From Herbaspirillum sp. Sphag64 (GTDB taxonomy: Bacteria; Pseudomonadota; Gammaproteobacteria; Burkholderiales; Burkholderiaceae_D), in the NCBI RefSeq assembly GCF_014192645.1, contig NZ_JACHYE010000006.1:62001-126000 (forward strand): a DNA stretch of 64,000 nucleotides. Reading direction: 5' to 3'. The translations under genes and the position numbers were made by a program. Of this stretch, positions 41,130-51,707 are shown in pieces (within the stretch, counting starts at the first letter, position 1; every line of letters begins with the position of its first letter). The notes beneath the pieces were generated by a model. The model had not been told where the DNA came from. It ran no database searches and was given only the letters and a program-made list of their open reading frames with translations.

Positions 41130-44100
41130 TCTCCAACCAGCGACACACAAAGTCATCGTTGCTGCGCGTATCGCCTTGCTGACCCATGCATCGACTGATC
41201 TGGCGATGCTGCAACATGCACAGAGCCAGTTACCAGAAGAGTTTCCCTCCACGCTGGGGATCAATCTGCAGCGCGTCGACAATGACGCGCAGATGGATGC
41301 ACTGCTGGCGGCAGCGCTGGCCGATACCCAGGTAATCGTGCTGCGCGTGCTGGGGCGTCTTGGCAGCGTGCCGGGTTTTGCAGCCTTGTTGCGTCATGCA
41401 CAGGCGCAAGGGCGGCACTTGATCGCGCTGAGCGGCACGGGTGAGCCCGATGCCGAGCTGGCGGCAGTGTCGACCGTGCCCGCCGATATCCTGCGCGAAG
41501 CGCTGGCCTACTTTCATGCGGGCGGCAGCGTCAATCTGGCGCAGCTACTACGTTATCTTGCCGACCGGCTGCTGTTGACCGGCTTTGCCTATGAGGCACC
41601 GGTGGTCTTGCCCGAGCACGGCATCTACCATCCCGACCTGGAGCAACAGGCCAGTATTGCCGACTGGTTGCGCCTGCGCATCGATGTTGCTGGTCGCCGC
41701 AAGCCTGCGGTTGGTATCATTTTTTACCGAGCGCACTGGATGAGCGGCAATACCCGCTTCATTGATGCGCTGGTCGAAGCGCTTGAGCAGCGGGGAGTCG
41801 ATGTGCTGCCGATTTTCACTGCATCGCTACGCACGACGGTGGCAGAATCCAGCCTGCCAGCGGCGTTGCAATATTTCAGCAGCGCCCAGTCCGGTACCGA
41901 CACCTATGTCGATGTCGTCATCAACACTACCTCGTTTGCGATGGGTGAAATCACGCCCGGCGGGCCAACGCCGGCGGGGTGGTCGGTGTCCGTGCTGGAG
42001 CAGCTCGATGTCCCGGTGTTGCAAGCCATGACCAGTGGCATGACGCAGGAGCAGTGGGAGCAATCCTCGCGCGGTATGAACCCACTGGATGCCGCCATGA
42101 ATGTGGTGTTGCCCGAGTTTGACGGGCGCATTATCAGCGTGCCGCTGTCTTTCAAGACACAGACGGCTGCGCTGGGAGGTGAGGCGATTACATTTGAGCC
42201 GCTGGCCGATCGGGTTCAACGCATTGCCGGATTGGCAACACGCTTTGCGCGTCTGCGCGCGTTGCCCAATGCCGACAAACGCATCGCCTTCATCTTCACC
42301 AACTCCAACAGCAAGGCATCGCAGATTGGCAATGCGGTCGGCTTGGACGCACCGGCGTCACTGATGCGGATTCTGGAGTCGATGCAGGCTGCCGGTTATC
42401 AGATTGGCGAGCTGCCGGAAACCGGTACTGCCTTGATCCATGCACTGGTTGATCGTTGCTCCTACGACAATATTTATCTCACTGCCGAGCAGTTGCAGCA
42501 GGCTGCGGGACGCATTCCTGCTCAGCAATACGCACAATGGTTTGCCGAGTTGCCACCGGCGCTGCAACAAAAAATGCAGGCCCAATGGGGCGCTGCGCCC
42601 GGTGAAGCGTATGTGCACGACCAGCATCTGGTACTGGCAGGGATGGCGCTGGGCAATGCCTTCGTGGCGCTGCAACCACCACGTGGCTACGGCATGGATC
42701 CGGATGCGATCTATCATCAACCCGATTTGCCGCCGACCCACCATTACTATGGACTGTATCGCTGGCTGAGCGACGTCTGGCAAGCCGATGCGATTGTGCA
42801 CGTGGGCAAGCATGGCACGCTGGAATGGCTGCCCGGCAAGGGTGTCGGGCTCTCTGAAAACTGCTTCCCGGATGCGTTGCTGGGTGATATGCCGCTGTTT
42901 TATCCGTTCATCATCAATGATCCCGGCGAAGGTTCGCAGGCGAAGCGGCGAGGGCATGCGGTAGTGGTCGACCACCTGACGCCACCGATGACCACGGCCG
43001 ACAGTTATGGCGCGTTGGCACAATTGACGCAGTTGGTGGATGAGTATTATCAGGTCGAGATTCTTGACCCTTCCAAGTTACCCCTGTTGCAGCAGCAGAT
43101 CTGGGAGCTGGTCAAACAGACCAATCTCGACAGCGATCTGCAGATGAAGCTGCTGCACCATGATCACGACCACGGCCACGACCATCATCATCACGGGCAC
43201 CACGATCATGACCACCCGCATGGTCACGATCATGCGCACGACCACGATCACCCCCATGACGAGGCCTTGCCCGAAGCACTCGCCGAGATGGGCGGGGCGG
43301 ACGTTGCCCACCTGATCGAGGATCTGGATGGCTATCTGTGCGAACTCGGCGCAGCGCAGATTCGCGATGGGCTGCATATTCTCGGCCGTAGTCCCGATGC
43401 CGACCAGATGCCGGACATGCTGGTCTCGCTCACACGGTTGCCCAATCAGGATATTCCCGGCCTGCAAGAGGAGATGGCCAAGCTGTTTGGCCTGAAGTTA
43501 GACATGTTGCTCGACAACAAGGGCCAGCGCCTCAATGTCGACAGCGCGCTGGCCCGCATCGCCGGACGGGCGGTTGTGACGCGTGCCGATGCGATAGAGG
43601 CGATCGATGCGCTATGCCTGCGGCTGATGCAGACCCTGCAGGAAAACGATTATCAGACCGCCGCCATCGACACTATTCTGCAAGCGATGTTTGGTGATCT
43701 CAGTATCGACAAGCCACGCCTGCAGATTGCCGCCGCCCGCGTGCCTGCCAGTGCCTTGGGACAAATGAAGTTACAGGCACGTACCCGGTTCACTGCACCA
43801 GTGTCCAAGCCTGTTACGCCGCCAGTTGCAGCCCGCGCCGAGAACGACAATTTCGCCGGTTTGCGACGGGTGCTCGGTTTCACCTGCGAGAACCTGCTGC
43901 CCAATCTGCACCGTGCCGGTGACGAAATCGGCAATCTGTTGCACGGTTTGTCTGGCGGTTATGTCCCTGCTGGCCCGAGTGGTTCACCCACGCGTGGCAT
44001 GGCGCATATTTTGCCGACTGGTCGCAATTTCTATTCGGTCGATCCACGCAGCGTGCCCTCGCAATCCGCGTGGCGTGTCGGCCAACAGCTGGCGCGTGAA

Positions 44101-45255
44101 GTGCTGGAGCGCCATCTGCGCGAAACCGGCAGCTATCCCGAGAGTGTCGCCATCAGCATTTGGGGTACCAGCGCCATGCGGACCCATGGCGACGATGTGG
44201 CACAGATTCTTTGTCTGCTCGGTGTACAACCGGTCTGGCGTGCCGGTAACCGCCAGGTGGCGGGGATCGAAGTGATTCCGCTGGCGCAATTGCAACGCCC
44301 GCGTATCGATGTGACGACGCGTATCAGCGGTTTCTTTCGCGATGCCTTCCCGCAACTGATTGAGTTGATCGACGACGCCGTCAATGCCGTGATCGCGCTG
44401 GATGAACCAGCTGAGCAGAATTTCGTACGCAAGCATTATCTGCAGGACGTCGGCAACTGGATCGGGCAGGGGCTCGCGCCTGAACTGGCGCAGCAGCGTG
44501 CCGCATATCGCGTGTTTGGTGCCAAGCCCGGTAGCTATGGCGCCGGTATTCTGCCGCTGATTCAGGAGCGCAACTGGCAGGCCGATGCTGACTTTGCCGA
44601 GGCCTATATCAACTGGGGCGGCTATGCCTATGCACGCCATCAGGGCAATGCGCAGGGCAGCGATCAGCGCGATGCCTTCCGCACCCGGCTGGCTGGTGTG
44701 CAGGTGGCTTTGCATAATCAGGATAATCGCGAACACGATATTTTCGACAGCGACGACTACCTGCAATATCACGGTGGCATGATCGCCACCATTCGGGCAC
44801 TGACCGGACAGCAGCCACGCCATTATTTTGGTGACAGCCATGATCCGGCGCGCGCAGAAGTACGCGACCTGAAGCAGGAAACCCTGCGCGTGTTCCGCTC
44901 CCGCGTGGTCAATCCGAAGTGGCTGGAGAGCATCCAGAAGCACGGCTACAAAGGCGGTCTGGAGCTGACTGCCACCGTCGATTATCTGTTCGGCTACGAT
45001 GCGACGGCACAAGTCATGGATGACTGGATGTACGAGCAGCTGGCGCAGACCTATGCGTTTGATCCGGGTATGCAGCGCTTTCTGGAAGAGGCCAATCCAT
45101 GGGCCCAGAATGCGATTGCCGAGCGCTTGCTGGAAGCTGCCAGTCGTGGCATGTGGGCGCAGCCCGAGGCGCAGACGCTGGAGCAGTTGCGTCAGCTGTA
45201 TCTCAATAGTGAAACCTTACTGGAGGCGCGTGGCGAAACCCCGCGCAGTGCATAA
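41122..45255 (+). CDS. cobN: cobaltochelatase large subunit CobN with a histidine-rich insertion
   Basis: The 1377-residue protein inserts cobalt into the corrin ring together with ATPase subunits. CobN/ChlH features are seen throughout, for example [64 protein letters not shown] and [12 protein letters not shown]. Residues 679-713 are an insertion with 20 His of 35, alternating with Asp, which splits the conserved core. The ATG at MSDLQP has GGAGGAG upstream; the frame stays open further 5' only because it runs through the ferredoxin gene. The next gene starts at once after the stop. Confidence 0.95.
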   Translation: MSDLQPATHKVIVAARIALLTHASTDLAMLQHAQSQLPEEFPSTLGINLQRVDNDAQMDALLAAALADTQVIVLRVLGRLGSVPGFAALLRHAQAQGRHLIALSGTGEPDAELAAVSTVPADILREALAYFHAGGSVNLAQLLRYLADRLLLTGFAYEAPVVLPEHGIYHPDLEQQASIADWLRLRIDVAGRRKPAVGIIFYRAHWMSGNTRFIDALVEALEQRGVDVLPIFTASLRTTVAESSLPAALQYFSSAQSGTDTYVDVVINTTSFAMGEITPGGPTPAGWSVSVLEQLDVPVLQAMTSGMTQEQWEQSSRGMNPLDAAMNVVLPEFDGRIISVPLSFKTQTAALGGEAITFEPLADRVQRIAGLATRFARLRALPNADKRIAFIFTNSNSKASQIGNAVGLDAPASLMRILESMQAAGYQIGELPETGTALIHALVDRCSYDNIYLTAEQLQQAAGRIPAQQYAQWFAELPPALQQKMQAQWGAAPGEAYVHDQHLVLAGMALGNAFVALQPPRGYGMDPDAIYHQPDLPPTHHYYGLYRWLSDVWQADAIVHVGKHGTLEWLPGKGVGLSENCFPDALLGDMPLFYPFIINDPGEGSQAKRRGHAVVVDHLTPPMTTADSYGALAQLTQLVDEYYQVEILDPSKLPLLQQQIWELVKQTNLDSDLQMKLLHHDHDHGHDHHHHGHHDHDHPHGHDHAHDHDHPHDEALPEALAEMGGADVAHLIEDLDGYLCELGAAQIRDGLHILGRSPDADQMPDMLVSLTRLPNQDIPGLQEEMAKLFGLKLDMLLDNKGQRLNVDSALARIAGRAVVTRADAIEAIDALCLRLMQTLQENDYQTAAIDTILQAMFGDLSIDKPRLQIAAARVPASALGQMKLQARTRFTAPVSKPVTPPVAARAENDNFAGLRRVLGFTCENLLPNLHRAGDEIGNLLHGLSGGYVPAGPSGSPTRGMAHILPTGRNFYSVDPRSVPSQSAWRVGQQLAREVLERHLRETGSYPESVAISIWGTSAMRTHGDDVAQILCLLGVQPVWRAGNRQVAGIEVIPLAQLQRPRIDVTTRISGFFRDAFPQLIELIDDAVNAVIALDEPAEQNFVRKHYLQDVGNWIGQGLAPELAQQRAAYRVFGAKPGSYGAGILPLIQERNWQADADFAEAYINWGGYAYARHQGNAQGSDQRDAFRTRLAGVQVALHNQDNREHDIFDSDDYLQYHGGMIATIRALTGQQPRHYFGDSHDPARAEVRDLKQETLRVFRSRVVNPKWLESIQKHGYKGGLELTATVDYLFGYDATAQVMDDWMYEQLAQTYAFDPGMQRFLEEANPWAQNAIAERLLEAASRGMWAQPEAQTLEQLRQLYLNSETLLEARGETPRSA

Positions 45256-47268
45256 ATGAGCGCCGTCAATGGTATGACTCCCCTGTATCCATTCAGCGCC
45301 ATCGTCGGGCAACCCCAGCTCAAGCGCGCCTTGTTACTCTGTGCGGTGGATCCCAGTCTGGGCGGGGTTCTGATCCGCGGCGACAAGGGCACTGCCAAAA
45401 GTACCGCAGCACGTGCCTTAACGGGTGTATTGCCGCACATTGCACGGGTTGCGGGCTGCGCCTTCAATTGCCTGCCCGGCGCAGCAGCGGCATGCTGCCC
45501 GGTCTGCAATGCGGACAATGCGAGCAATACTGCGCAACAGACGGTATCGGCTGCGGTACCTTTTGTCACGTTGCCGCTGGGCGCGACTGAGGACCGGGTG
45601 CTGGGCACGCTGGATCTGCAACGTGCCCTCAAGGGTGAGCAAAATACCTTGCAACCGGGACTGCTGGCAGCCGCCCATCGCGGCATCCTGTACATAGATG
45701 AAGTCAATCTGCTGGCTGATCATGTGGTTGATGTTTTGCTCGATGTTGCGGCAATGGGTGTCAATACGATTGAGCGCGAAGGCCTGTCGGTATCGCATCC
45801 AGCACGGCTGACGCTGATTGGCACCATGAATCTGGAAGAGGGCGACCTGCGGCCGCAGTTGCTGGATCGCTTCGGTCTGATGGTCGAAGTCACCGCACCC
45901 CGTGAAAAGCAGTTGCGCGGCGAGGTGGTACGTCGTCGGCTAGCCTATGAAGCTGACCCGGTCGTCTTTGCTGCCAACTGGGAAACCCAGCAGCAAGACT
46001 TGCGCACGCAGATTGCGGCGGCGCAGGCAGCTTTGGCAGAAGTAGTGCTGGACGATGCCTTGCTGGACCTGATCAGCCATCTTTGCTGCGAATTTGAAGT
46101 CGCCAGCCTGCGCGCCGATATCGTGATGCACAAGGCGGCACGGGCGCTGGCGGCGCTTGATGGTCGGGCGCGGGTAACGCCGGAGGATATTCGCAACGCC
46201 GCTGAACTGGTACTGCCGCATCGTCGGCGTCGCAAACCGTTTGAACAGGCGGGGTTGGATCAGGACAAGCTTGATGATCTGATGCAGCAACATCAGCAGG
46301 AAGATCGGCAACAAGATCAGCCTCCACCTCAGTCATCACAGCCAGAAGCACAATCAGAGGCAGGCGATCAAAGCTCCAGCGACCATAACGAAGCGGAGCA
46401 GGACGGCAAGCCGGACAACGCTGGTGCCAACGAGCAAGTGTTTCATGCGGTCAGCGCAGGTGCAGCGCCCCAGATCAAGGTCGAGCGTGCATCCGGCCAG
46501 CTCAGTGCGGTTGCGGGACGACGCAGCGAACCGGCCGATAGCGGTCGTGGCCGCACCGTGCGCGTGGTGGCCGACAGCAATCCCGGGCATCTGGCCGTCG
46601 CGGCTACCGTACGCAGTGCTTTATTACGCAGCGCCGCGGAAGAAAGTACCGTGATCTCGCTGCAAAGCAGTGACCTGCACGGCAAGGTCAAGGTGGGCAA
46701 GGCTGCCAATCTGATTCTGTTCGTGGTCGATGCCTCCGGTTCGATGGCGGCGCAGCGGCGCATGGAGGCGGTTAAAGGCGCAGTGCTGGATCTGTTGACC
46801 AATGCCTATCAGCGCCGCGATCAGGTGGCCGTGATCGGTTTTCGCGGCGAGCAGGCCAGCCTCTTGCTGGCGCCGACACGTAGTGTCGATCTGGCTGAGC
46901 AAGGCTTGCGCGAGTTGCCTACGGGCGGTCGTACGCCCTTGCCGCATGCCCTGCAACTGGCGCTGGAAACGCTGGACATTGCAGCGCGCAGCAATACCAG
47001 TGCGCCGCCGGTCCTGGTCTTGCTCAGCGATGGCAAAGGCAATGTGGCCTTGCAATCTGGCAATGATCCGTGGCGTGAAACGCTGACTTTGACCGAGCAA
47101 CTGGCGGCACGCGGCATCCCGGCTCTGGTGATCGATACCGAGAGCGGCTACGTGCGCCTCGGGCGCGCAGCGCAACTGGCGCAGGTGCTGGGAGCCCCAT
47201 GCCTGACGCTGGAAGACCTGTCCGCCGACATGCTGGCGTTGACCATTCGCAGTAGCATCAAGGCCTAA
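45256..47268 (+). CDS. fused ChlI-ChlD type chelatase ATPase/VWA subunit
   Basis: The 670-residue protein joins a AAA+ ATPase (residues about 10-320; Walker A GDKGTAKST, Walker B GILYIDEVNLL) with a C-terminal von Willebrand A domain (about 485-670; MIDAS DASGS starting at residue 492). They are linked by a Gln/Glu/Ser-rich tract at about 340-395. It also has the cysteine loop CAFNCLPGAAAACCPVC. This is the ChlI/ChlD design of magnesium chelatase, here next to cobN and with no CobS or CobT, so it is very probably the energising subunit of the cobalt chelatase. Confidence 0.88.
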   Translation: MSAVNGMTPLYPFSAIVGQPQLKRALLLCAVDPSLGGVLIRGDKGTAKSTAARALTGVLPHIARVAGCAFNCLPGAAAACCPVCNADNASNTAQQTVSAAVPFVTLPLGATEDRVLGTLDLQRALKGEQNTLQPGLLAAAHRGILYIDEVNLLADHVVDVLLDVAAMGVNTIEREGLSVSHPARLTLIGTMNLEEGDLRPQLLDRFGLMVEVTAPREKQLRGEVVRRRLAYEADPVVFAANWETQQQDLRTQIAAAQAALAEVVLDDALLDLISHLCCEFEVASLRADIVMHKAARALAALDGRARVTPEDIRNAAELVLPHRRRRKPFEQAGLDQDKLDDLMQQHQQEDRQQDQPPPQSSQPEAQSEAGDQSSSDHNEAEQDGKPDNAGANEQVFHAVSAGAAPQIKVERASGQLSAVAGRRSEPADSGRGRTVRVVADSNPGHLAVAATVRSALLRSAAEESTVISLQSSDLHGKVKVGKAANLILFVVDASGSMAAQRRMEAVKGAVLDLLTNAYQRRDQVAVIGFRGEQASLLLAPTRSVDLAEQGLRELPTGGRTPLPHALQLALETLDIAARSNTSAPPVLVLLSDGKGNVALQSGNDPWRETLTLTEQLAARGIPALVIDTESGYVRLGRAAQLAQVLGAPCLTLEDLSADMLALTIRSSIKA

Positions 47269-47323
47269 GCCGATAAGCTATACGTCATAAATACTCAGTA
47301 ATGAGCCCTCAAGGAAACGCAAC

Positions 47324-48031
47324 ATGATTATTTGTATCGGCGCCGGTCCCGGCGATATTGGCTACCTGACCCAGCGCGGTGCGGAGTTGATCCGCAATGC
47401 CGATGTCGTCGCTGGCTTTGACGCGGTCGTCAATGTGGTGCAAAGCATCATCCCGGCCAGTGCTGAGGTGGTGCTGATGAATTACCGCGATCAGGTCGCC
47501 CAGCTGGACAAGGTTGCCGCTGCCCATCATGCCGGCAAACGTTGTGTCGTGGTGTTCATGGGCGATATCCACTTCAGTGGATTTCAATATCTGGAGCGGG
47601 TCGAACGTGCCTGCGGTCATCCGGTGGAAACCTTGCCCGGGATTTCCTCGGCGCAAATTCTGGCATCGCGTGCCAAGGTCTGTTTCGACGAAACCAGTTT
47701 CATCACCTTCCACCGGCGCGGTGATCTGAGCCCTTTTAAGCGCCACTTGGTGCATGTACTCAAGGATGGTCGTAACGCCATCGTGATTCCTTGCCCATGG
47801 GACGCTGCACGCTCCTTCATGCCGCTCCACATTGCGGCTTATCTGCTGGAACAGGGAGTAGCGCCCGACCATCCGACTGAGGTATGGGAAAACCTGACCC
47901 GTGCTGAAGCTGAATGGCACGGAACGCTAGCCGAGTGCGCTACCAAGGAATTCAGCGACATGAGCATCATGCTCATTCGTACCCACGTCCCCATGGCCAG
48001 CCAGATCGAACCACCACCGGAGGTTGCGTGA
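47324..48031 (+). CDS. cbiE: cobalt-precorrin-7 C5-methyltransferase
   Basis: The 235-residue SAM-dependent enzyme methylates C5 of the ring. It has the [18 protein letters not shown] start of corrin methyltransferases, [27 protein letters not shown] and a C-terminal [16 protein letters not shown]. The length covers only the CbiE part; the CbiT (C15 methylation and decarboxylation) half of CobL is missing, and no cbiT gene is seen. AAGGA eight bases before ATG supports the start. It ends overlapping the next gene by GTGA. Confidence 0.88.
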   Translation: MIICIGAGPGDIGYLTQRGAELIRNADVVAGFDAVVNVVQSIIPASAEVVLMNYRDQVAQLDKVAAAHHAGKRCVVVFMGDIHFSGFQYLERVERACGHPVETLPGISSAQILASRAKVCFDETSFITFHRRGDLSPFKRHLVHVLKDGRNAIVIPCPWDAARSFMPLHIAAYLLEQGVAPDHPTEVWENLTRAEAEWHGTLAECATKEFSDMSIMLIRTHVPMASQIEPPPEVA

Positions 48032-49671
48032 CGAATCTGAACGCCGCAGAAGTGACGCTCCCAGCATCGCTAGCATCATCATCAGCAGCAGCGCCCTATG
48101 GCATCGTGCTGGCCGGTCACGGCAGTCGTGACCCCGACGCGGTGCGTGAATTTGAGGCGCTAGTCGAACTGGTGCGCCAGCGCGTACCAGGGCAAGTGGT
48201 GACGCACGGCTATCTGGAATTTTCCAGCCCCACCATCAGCGCGGCGGTCGAAGCCAATATCGCCGCTGGCAGCAAACAGGTTGCGGTTGTGCCGGGCGTC
48301 TTGCTGGCCGCACGGCATGCCAAGAACGACATGCCTGCCGAAGTACTGGCACTGGCCAAGGAGCATCCGCAGGTTGACTTCCATTTTGGCGCTGCGCTCA
48401 ATCTCCATCCGCAATTACTGCAACTGGCGCAAGAGCGGGTGATGGCGGCGGAAGCCAGTTCGCCCCACACCGTACGTCGTGACGATACCTGCCTGGTACT
48501 GGTTGGCCGCGGTACCACTGACCCGGATGCCAATGGCGAAGTTTCCAAAATGGCCCGGATGCTGGAAGAGGGCATGGGTTTTGGTGGCGTCTACGTCTGT
48601 TATTCCGGCACCGCCAAACCACTTGTGGCGGATGGCTTGCGGGCAGCTGCCTTGCTCGGTTTTGCACGCGTCGTGGTGCTGCCGTTCTTCCTGTTTGATG
48701 GTGTGCTGGTCAAACGTATTTATGCCGCTGCCGACGATCTGGCCCAGCGTGAGCCGCAACTGGAAGTGCTCAAGGCCGGTTATCTGGGGGTGCATCGTCA
48801 TCTGGCTGACGTCATGCTGGAGCGCGCCCGCGACGCGGTAGAAGGACGTGCTGCAATGAATTGCACACTCTGCAAGTACCGCGTGCAAATCGTCGGGTTC
48901 GAGCAGCAACTGGGTGAGCCGCAACAGGCGCATCACCTGCAGGTGCGTGGTTTGCTGGAGCGCGCACCGGAGGTCGAGACCGCACCGGTATTTCCACCCT
49001 ATGAGCCACATCCGATTGAGCGCGAGAGCTTTGAGATCATTGCCGCTGGGCGCGACTGGTCGGGCTTCCCGGCACAGCATCTGACAGTCTTGCAGCGGCT
49101 GGTGCACACCAGCGGTGACTTCAATGCCGTCGATGATATTTACTTCTCTACCGGTGCTGTCGAGGCAGGCGTCCGTGCCTTGCTGCGCTGCAAACGCGTG
49201 GTCACGGATGTTACGATGGTCCAGACCGGCCTCAAACGCGCTCTGGTCGAGCAGCTTGGGATCGAAACCTGGTGCGGCGTACATGACCGTGAATCCCATC
49301 TGATGGCGCAGACTCAGGGCATTACCCGCTCGGCGGCAGGGATTCGCCGTGCCTGGGAGAAATTTGGCAACAATCTGGTATTGGCAATTGGTGATGCGCC
49401 GACCGCCATCGTTGAAGCAACCCGCCTGATTCGCGACCACGGCTGGCGGCCGCAGCTGGTGATTGGTTTGCCGGTCGGCTTTGTTGGTACCCGCGAAAGC
49501 AAGGATGACCTGCGCCGTTGCCTGCAGGTGCCGCGCATCACCAATAGCGGCACGCGCGGTGGGTCGCCTTGGGCAGCCACCGTGGTCAATGCGATGATGA
49601 TTGATGCCATCGGGCAGGTGATTGCAGCACAGAGCGAAATACAGAGCGAGAGTGGCGATGGCGGAAGCTGA
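48028..49671 (+). CDS. fusion of sirohydrochlorin cobaltochelatase (CbiX) and precorrin-8X methylmutase (CbiC)
   Basis: The 547-residue protein starts at a GTG overlapping the cbiE stop, preceded by GGAGG. Residues about 20-310 form a two-lobed CbiX chelatase ([55 protein letters not shown]). Residues about 330-547 are CbiC/CobH ([61 protein letters not shown]), including the catalytic His in VHTSGD. The two steps lie near opposite ends of corrin assembly, so the fusion is about linkage rather than substrate channelling. Fusions of this kind exist in other bacteria. Confidence 0.9.
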   Translation: MTNLNAAEVTLPASLASSSAAAPYGIVLAGHGSRDPDAVREFEALVELVRQRVPGQVVTHGYLEFSSPTISAAVEANIAAGSKQVAVVPGVLLAARHAKNDMPAEVLALAKEHPQVDFHFGAALNLHPQLLQLAQERVMAAEASSPHTVRRDDTCLVLVGRGTTDPDANGEVSKMARMLEEGMGFGGVYVCYSGTAKPLVADGLRAAALLGFARVVVLPFFLFDGVLVKRIYAAADDLAQREPQLEVLKAGYLGVHRHLADVMLERARDAVEGRAAMNCTLCKYRVQIVGFEQQLGEPQQAHHLQVRGLLERAPEVETAPVFPPYEPHPIERESFEIIAAGRDWSGFPAQHLTVLQRLVHTSGDFNAVDDIYFSTGAVEAGVRALLRCKRVVTDVTMVQTGLKRALVEQLGIETWCGVHDRESHLMAQTQGITRSAAGIRRAWEKFGNNLVLAIGDAPTAIVEATRLIRDHGWRPQLVIGLPVGFVGTRESKDDLRRCLQVPRITNSGTRGGSPWAATVVNAMMIDAIGQVIAAQSEIQSESGDGGS

Positions 49672-50842
49672 ACGCGCCGAATTTGACCTCGCGGTACTCG
49701 CCACCAATGGTCTGCGACGTGGTCGCACCACGGGTAGTTGCGCTACCGCGGCGGTCAAGGCGGCGTTGACACGTTTGCTCGGCGGCGAAGCCATGAGCAA
49801 GGTCGAAGTCAGTTTGCCCGACGGCAAGCATTATCTGCTGGTGCCGATTCAGGCATTGCAGGTACTGCCTACCGGTGCGGTGCGGGCCGAAGTGCTCAAG
49901 GATGGCGGTGACGATCCGGACAATACTCACGGAGCCACCATTTTCGCAGAGGTCACACGCAACACTACCGGAGAATTGCGTTTTCTGGCTGGCCCTGGTG
50001 TTGGTACGGCCACTCAGCCGGGCTTGCGCGTGGCCGTGGGCGAACCGGCGATCAATCCGGTGCCGCGTCAGATGATGCGGCTGGCGGTGCAGGAAGTGCT
50101 GGCGGATGTCGGTCTTGCGCATGTCGCCGATAACACTGGTTTTGATCTGACCATCGGTTGCGAAGACGGCCAACAGATTGCGACCAAAACCTTCAACCCG
50201 CGTCTGGGCATTGTCGGTGGTATTTCGATATTGGGTACCTCGGGGATCGTCGAGCCGATGTCATTGGCTTCATGGATTGCCTCGATCGAAGTGTATGTCC
50301 GGGTAGCGCTGGCCGACCCGGTGCGCCCAGGTGGTATCGCGGCCTGTGTAGCCTACTTGCCCGGCAAGATTGGCCGCAGCTTTGCGCGCGATACGCTGGG
50401 TCTGCCTGAGCCGCGCACGGTACAGATTGCCAACTTCCTCGGCGATGCGCTGGATTTCACCCAGACCGCGCTCAGCGAGCAGGGCGCGACGCTGGAACAA
50501 TTGTGGCTGGCCGGTCATCCCGGCAAACTGGCCAAGGTGCTCGACGGCGTCTGGGATACCCATTCCAGCAAGAGCAACATGGCCATGGGCGGCGTAGCAC
50601 GCATGGCACGCGAGCTGGCTGATACGCTGGGATTTGATGCCAGTCTGATCGCCGATATCGAGCAGGCCAATACCGTCGAAGCGGCCATTGAACGATTACG
50701 GCATGAACCCGGATCGGTTGCGTTATGGCGCGCCATCGAAGCGCGGATTGCCATGTTGGCCCAGGCCCGTGTACCAGCGGTACAGCGTCTGGAGGTACGA
50801 CTGTTTGATCTGGATGGCAATTTGCTGGGAGAGCATGTTTGA
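49658..50842 (+). CDS. cbiD: cobalt-precorrin-5B C1-methyltransferase
   Basis: The 394-residue enzyme methylates C1 in the anaerobic branch. It has the CbiD signature [19 protein letters not shown] close to the start, [35 protein letters not shown] and [24 protein letters not shown]. The start ATG at MAEAER lies inside the end of the preceding gene with GAGAG upstream, and it overlaps the next gene by TTGA. The presence of CbiD is a marker of the early-cobalt (anaerobic type) pathway. Confidence 0.93.
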   Translation: MAEAERAEFDLAVLATNGLRRGRTTGSCATAAVKAALTRLLGGEAMSKVEVSLPDGKHYLLVPIQALQVLPTGAVRAEVLKDGGDDPDNTHGATIFAEVTRNTTGELRFLAGPGVGTATQPGLRVAVGEPAINPVPRQMMRLAVQEVLADVGLAHVADNTGFDLTIGCEDGQQIATKTFNPRLGIVGGISILGTSGIVEPMSLASWIASIEVYVRVALADPVRPGGIAACVAYLPGKIGRSFARDTLGLPEPRTVQIANFLGDALDFTQTALSEQGATLEQLWLAGHPGKLAKVLDGVWDTHSSKSNMAMGGVARMARELADTLGFDASLIADIEQANTVEAAIERLRHEPGSVALWRAIEARIAMLAQARVPAVQRLEVRLFDLDGNLLGEHV

Positions 50843-51642
50843 GTGATGAAGTGAGCACTGAAATGGGTCATGTGATGAATGCGGAAGCAAACAAAAACGG
50901 CATTGCCATGTTCTGGGGCATCGGGGTCGGTCCCGGCCCGGCTGGTTATGTGCCAGTCGCGGCGGTGCAGGCATTGCAGCAGGCCGACCTGATTTACGTA
51001 CCGCGCGCCCGTAGTGCGGAGACGTCGGTGGCTTTGCAATGTCTGGCAGGCATCGTGCTGGAGCCGCAGCGCCTGCGTGATGTCGAGTTCAACATGGACC
51101 CGGACCGCAACGTCCTGCGCGAGCACTATGCACAACTGGCGCAGGAGATTGCAGCGCATCTGCAAGCCGGGCGCAGCGTAGCCTATCTGACCATCGGCGA
51201 TTCATTGACTTATTCGACTTATGGTTACGTACTGGCAGCCTTGCAGGATCTGTTGCCAGTGTTTCCGCATCGCACCTTTCCCGGCATAACCAGCTATGCC
51301 GCTGCCGCATCGGCGCTGGACTGGCCGTTGGGCGTGGGCAAGGAGCGGACCCTGATCTTGCCATGCCCGGAAACGCCGGAAGCACTGCGGCAAGAGATTG
51401 AAAGCCACGACATCGTGGTACTGATGAAGGTCGGTGCACGCCTGCCGTGGGTGCTGGACTTGCTGAAAAACATGGGGATCGCCCAGTACTGCGCCTTTGC
51501 ACGGCGCATCGGGCTCGACGGTGAAGTCCTTGCCAACGACCTGCGCGAGGTGGAGGCAGGTGACCGCGATCACGCCATCAGTGGCTATCTGGCGACTTTG
51601 CTGATCCGCAAGACGGCGCTGGAAAGACGACACCAATCATGA
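50839..51642 (+). CDS. cobI: precorrin-2/cobalt-factor II C20-methyltransferase (CobI/CbiL)
   Basis: The 267-residue SAM-dependent enzyme adds a methyl at C20. It has the GIGVGPGPAGYVPVAAVQAL start motif, YLTIGDSLTYSTYGYVL, FPGITSYAAAASALDWPLGVG and VLMKVG. A TTG start overlapping the cbiD stop is likely by coupling; in-frame ATG codons at the 9th and 13th positions are alternatives, and the core motif begins later than all of them. Sequence alone does not show whether the metal-free or cobalt-containing substrate is used. Confidence 0.9.
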   Translation: MSDEVSTEMGHVMNAEANKNGIAMFWGIGVGPGPAGYVPVAAVQALQQADLIYVPRARSAETSVALQCLAGIVLEPQRLRDVEFNMDPDRNVLREHYAQLAQEIAAHLQAGRSVAYLTIGDSLTYSTYGYVLAALQDLLPVFPHRTFPGITSYAAAASALDWPLGVGKERTLILPCPETPEALRQEIESHDIVVLMKVGARLPWVLDLLKNMGIAQYCAFARRIGLDGEVLANDLREVEAGDRDHAISGYLATLLIRKTALERRHQS

Positions 51643-51689
51643 AGCACGGCAATTCCAGCGCACGAACACAAGCACAGGAAAGAAATACT

Positions 51690-51707
51690 ATGAAGGTTAG
51701 CCTATGA
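51690..51707 (+). CDS. five-codon mini-frame overlapping the cobM start
   Basis: ATG-AAG-GTT-AGC-CTA-TGA (MKVSL) follows AGGAAAG seven bases upstream, and its stop overlaps the cobM ATG. The real cobM start has only a weak AAGG of its own. This looks like a translational relay, or an accidental duplication of the start MKV. Confidence 0.3.
   Translation: MKVSL

Noticed and set aside
43156..43260. Short-period DNA repeat of CAC/GAC/CAT codons read as a tandem repeat or unstable tract
   Set aside because: The codons for His and Asp vary and the frame is conserved within cobN, so it is a coding His-rich segment rather than a DNA repeat element.
43984..45012. Long minus-strand open frame opposite cobN
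   Set aside because: Its composition mirrors the codon use of cobN, it has no domain or start signals, and cobN is unambiguous.
47324..49671. CobL-type CbiE-CbiT fusion
   Set aside because: CbiE ends at its normal length and the following gene has CbiX and CbiC motifs, none of the CbiT methyltransferase.
48415..49827. Long minus-strand open frame opposite the CbiX-CbiC gene
   Set aside because: It is an antisense shadow without recognisable motifs or ribosome binding site.
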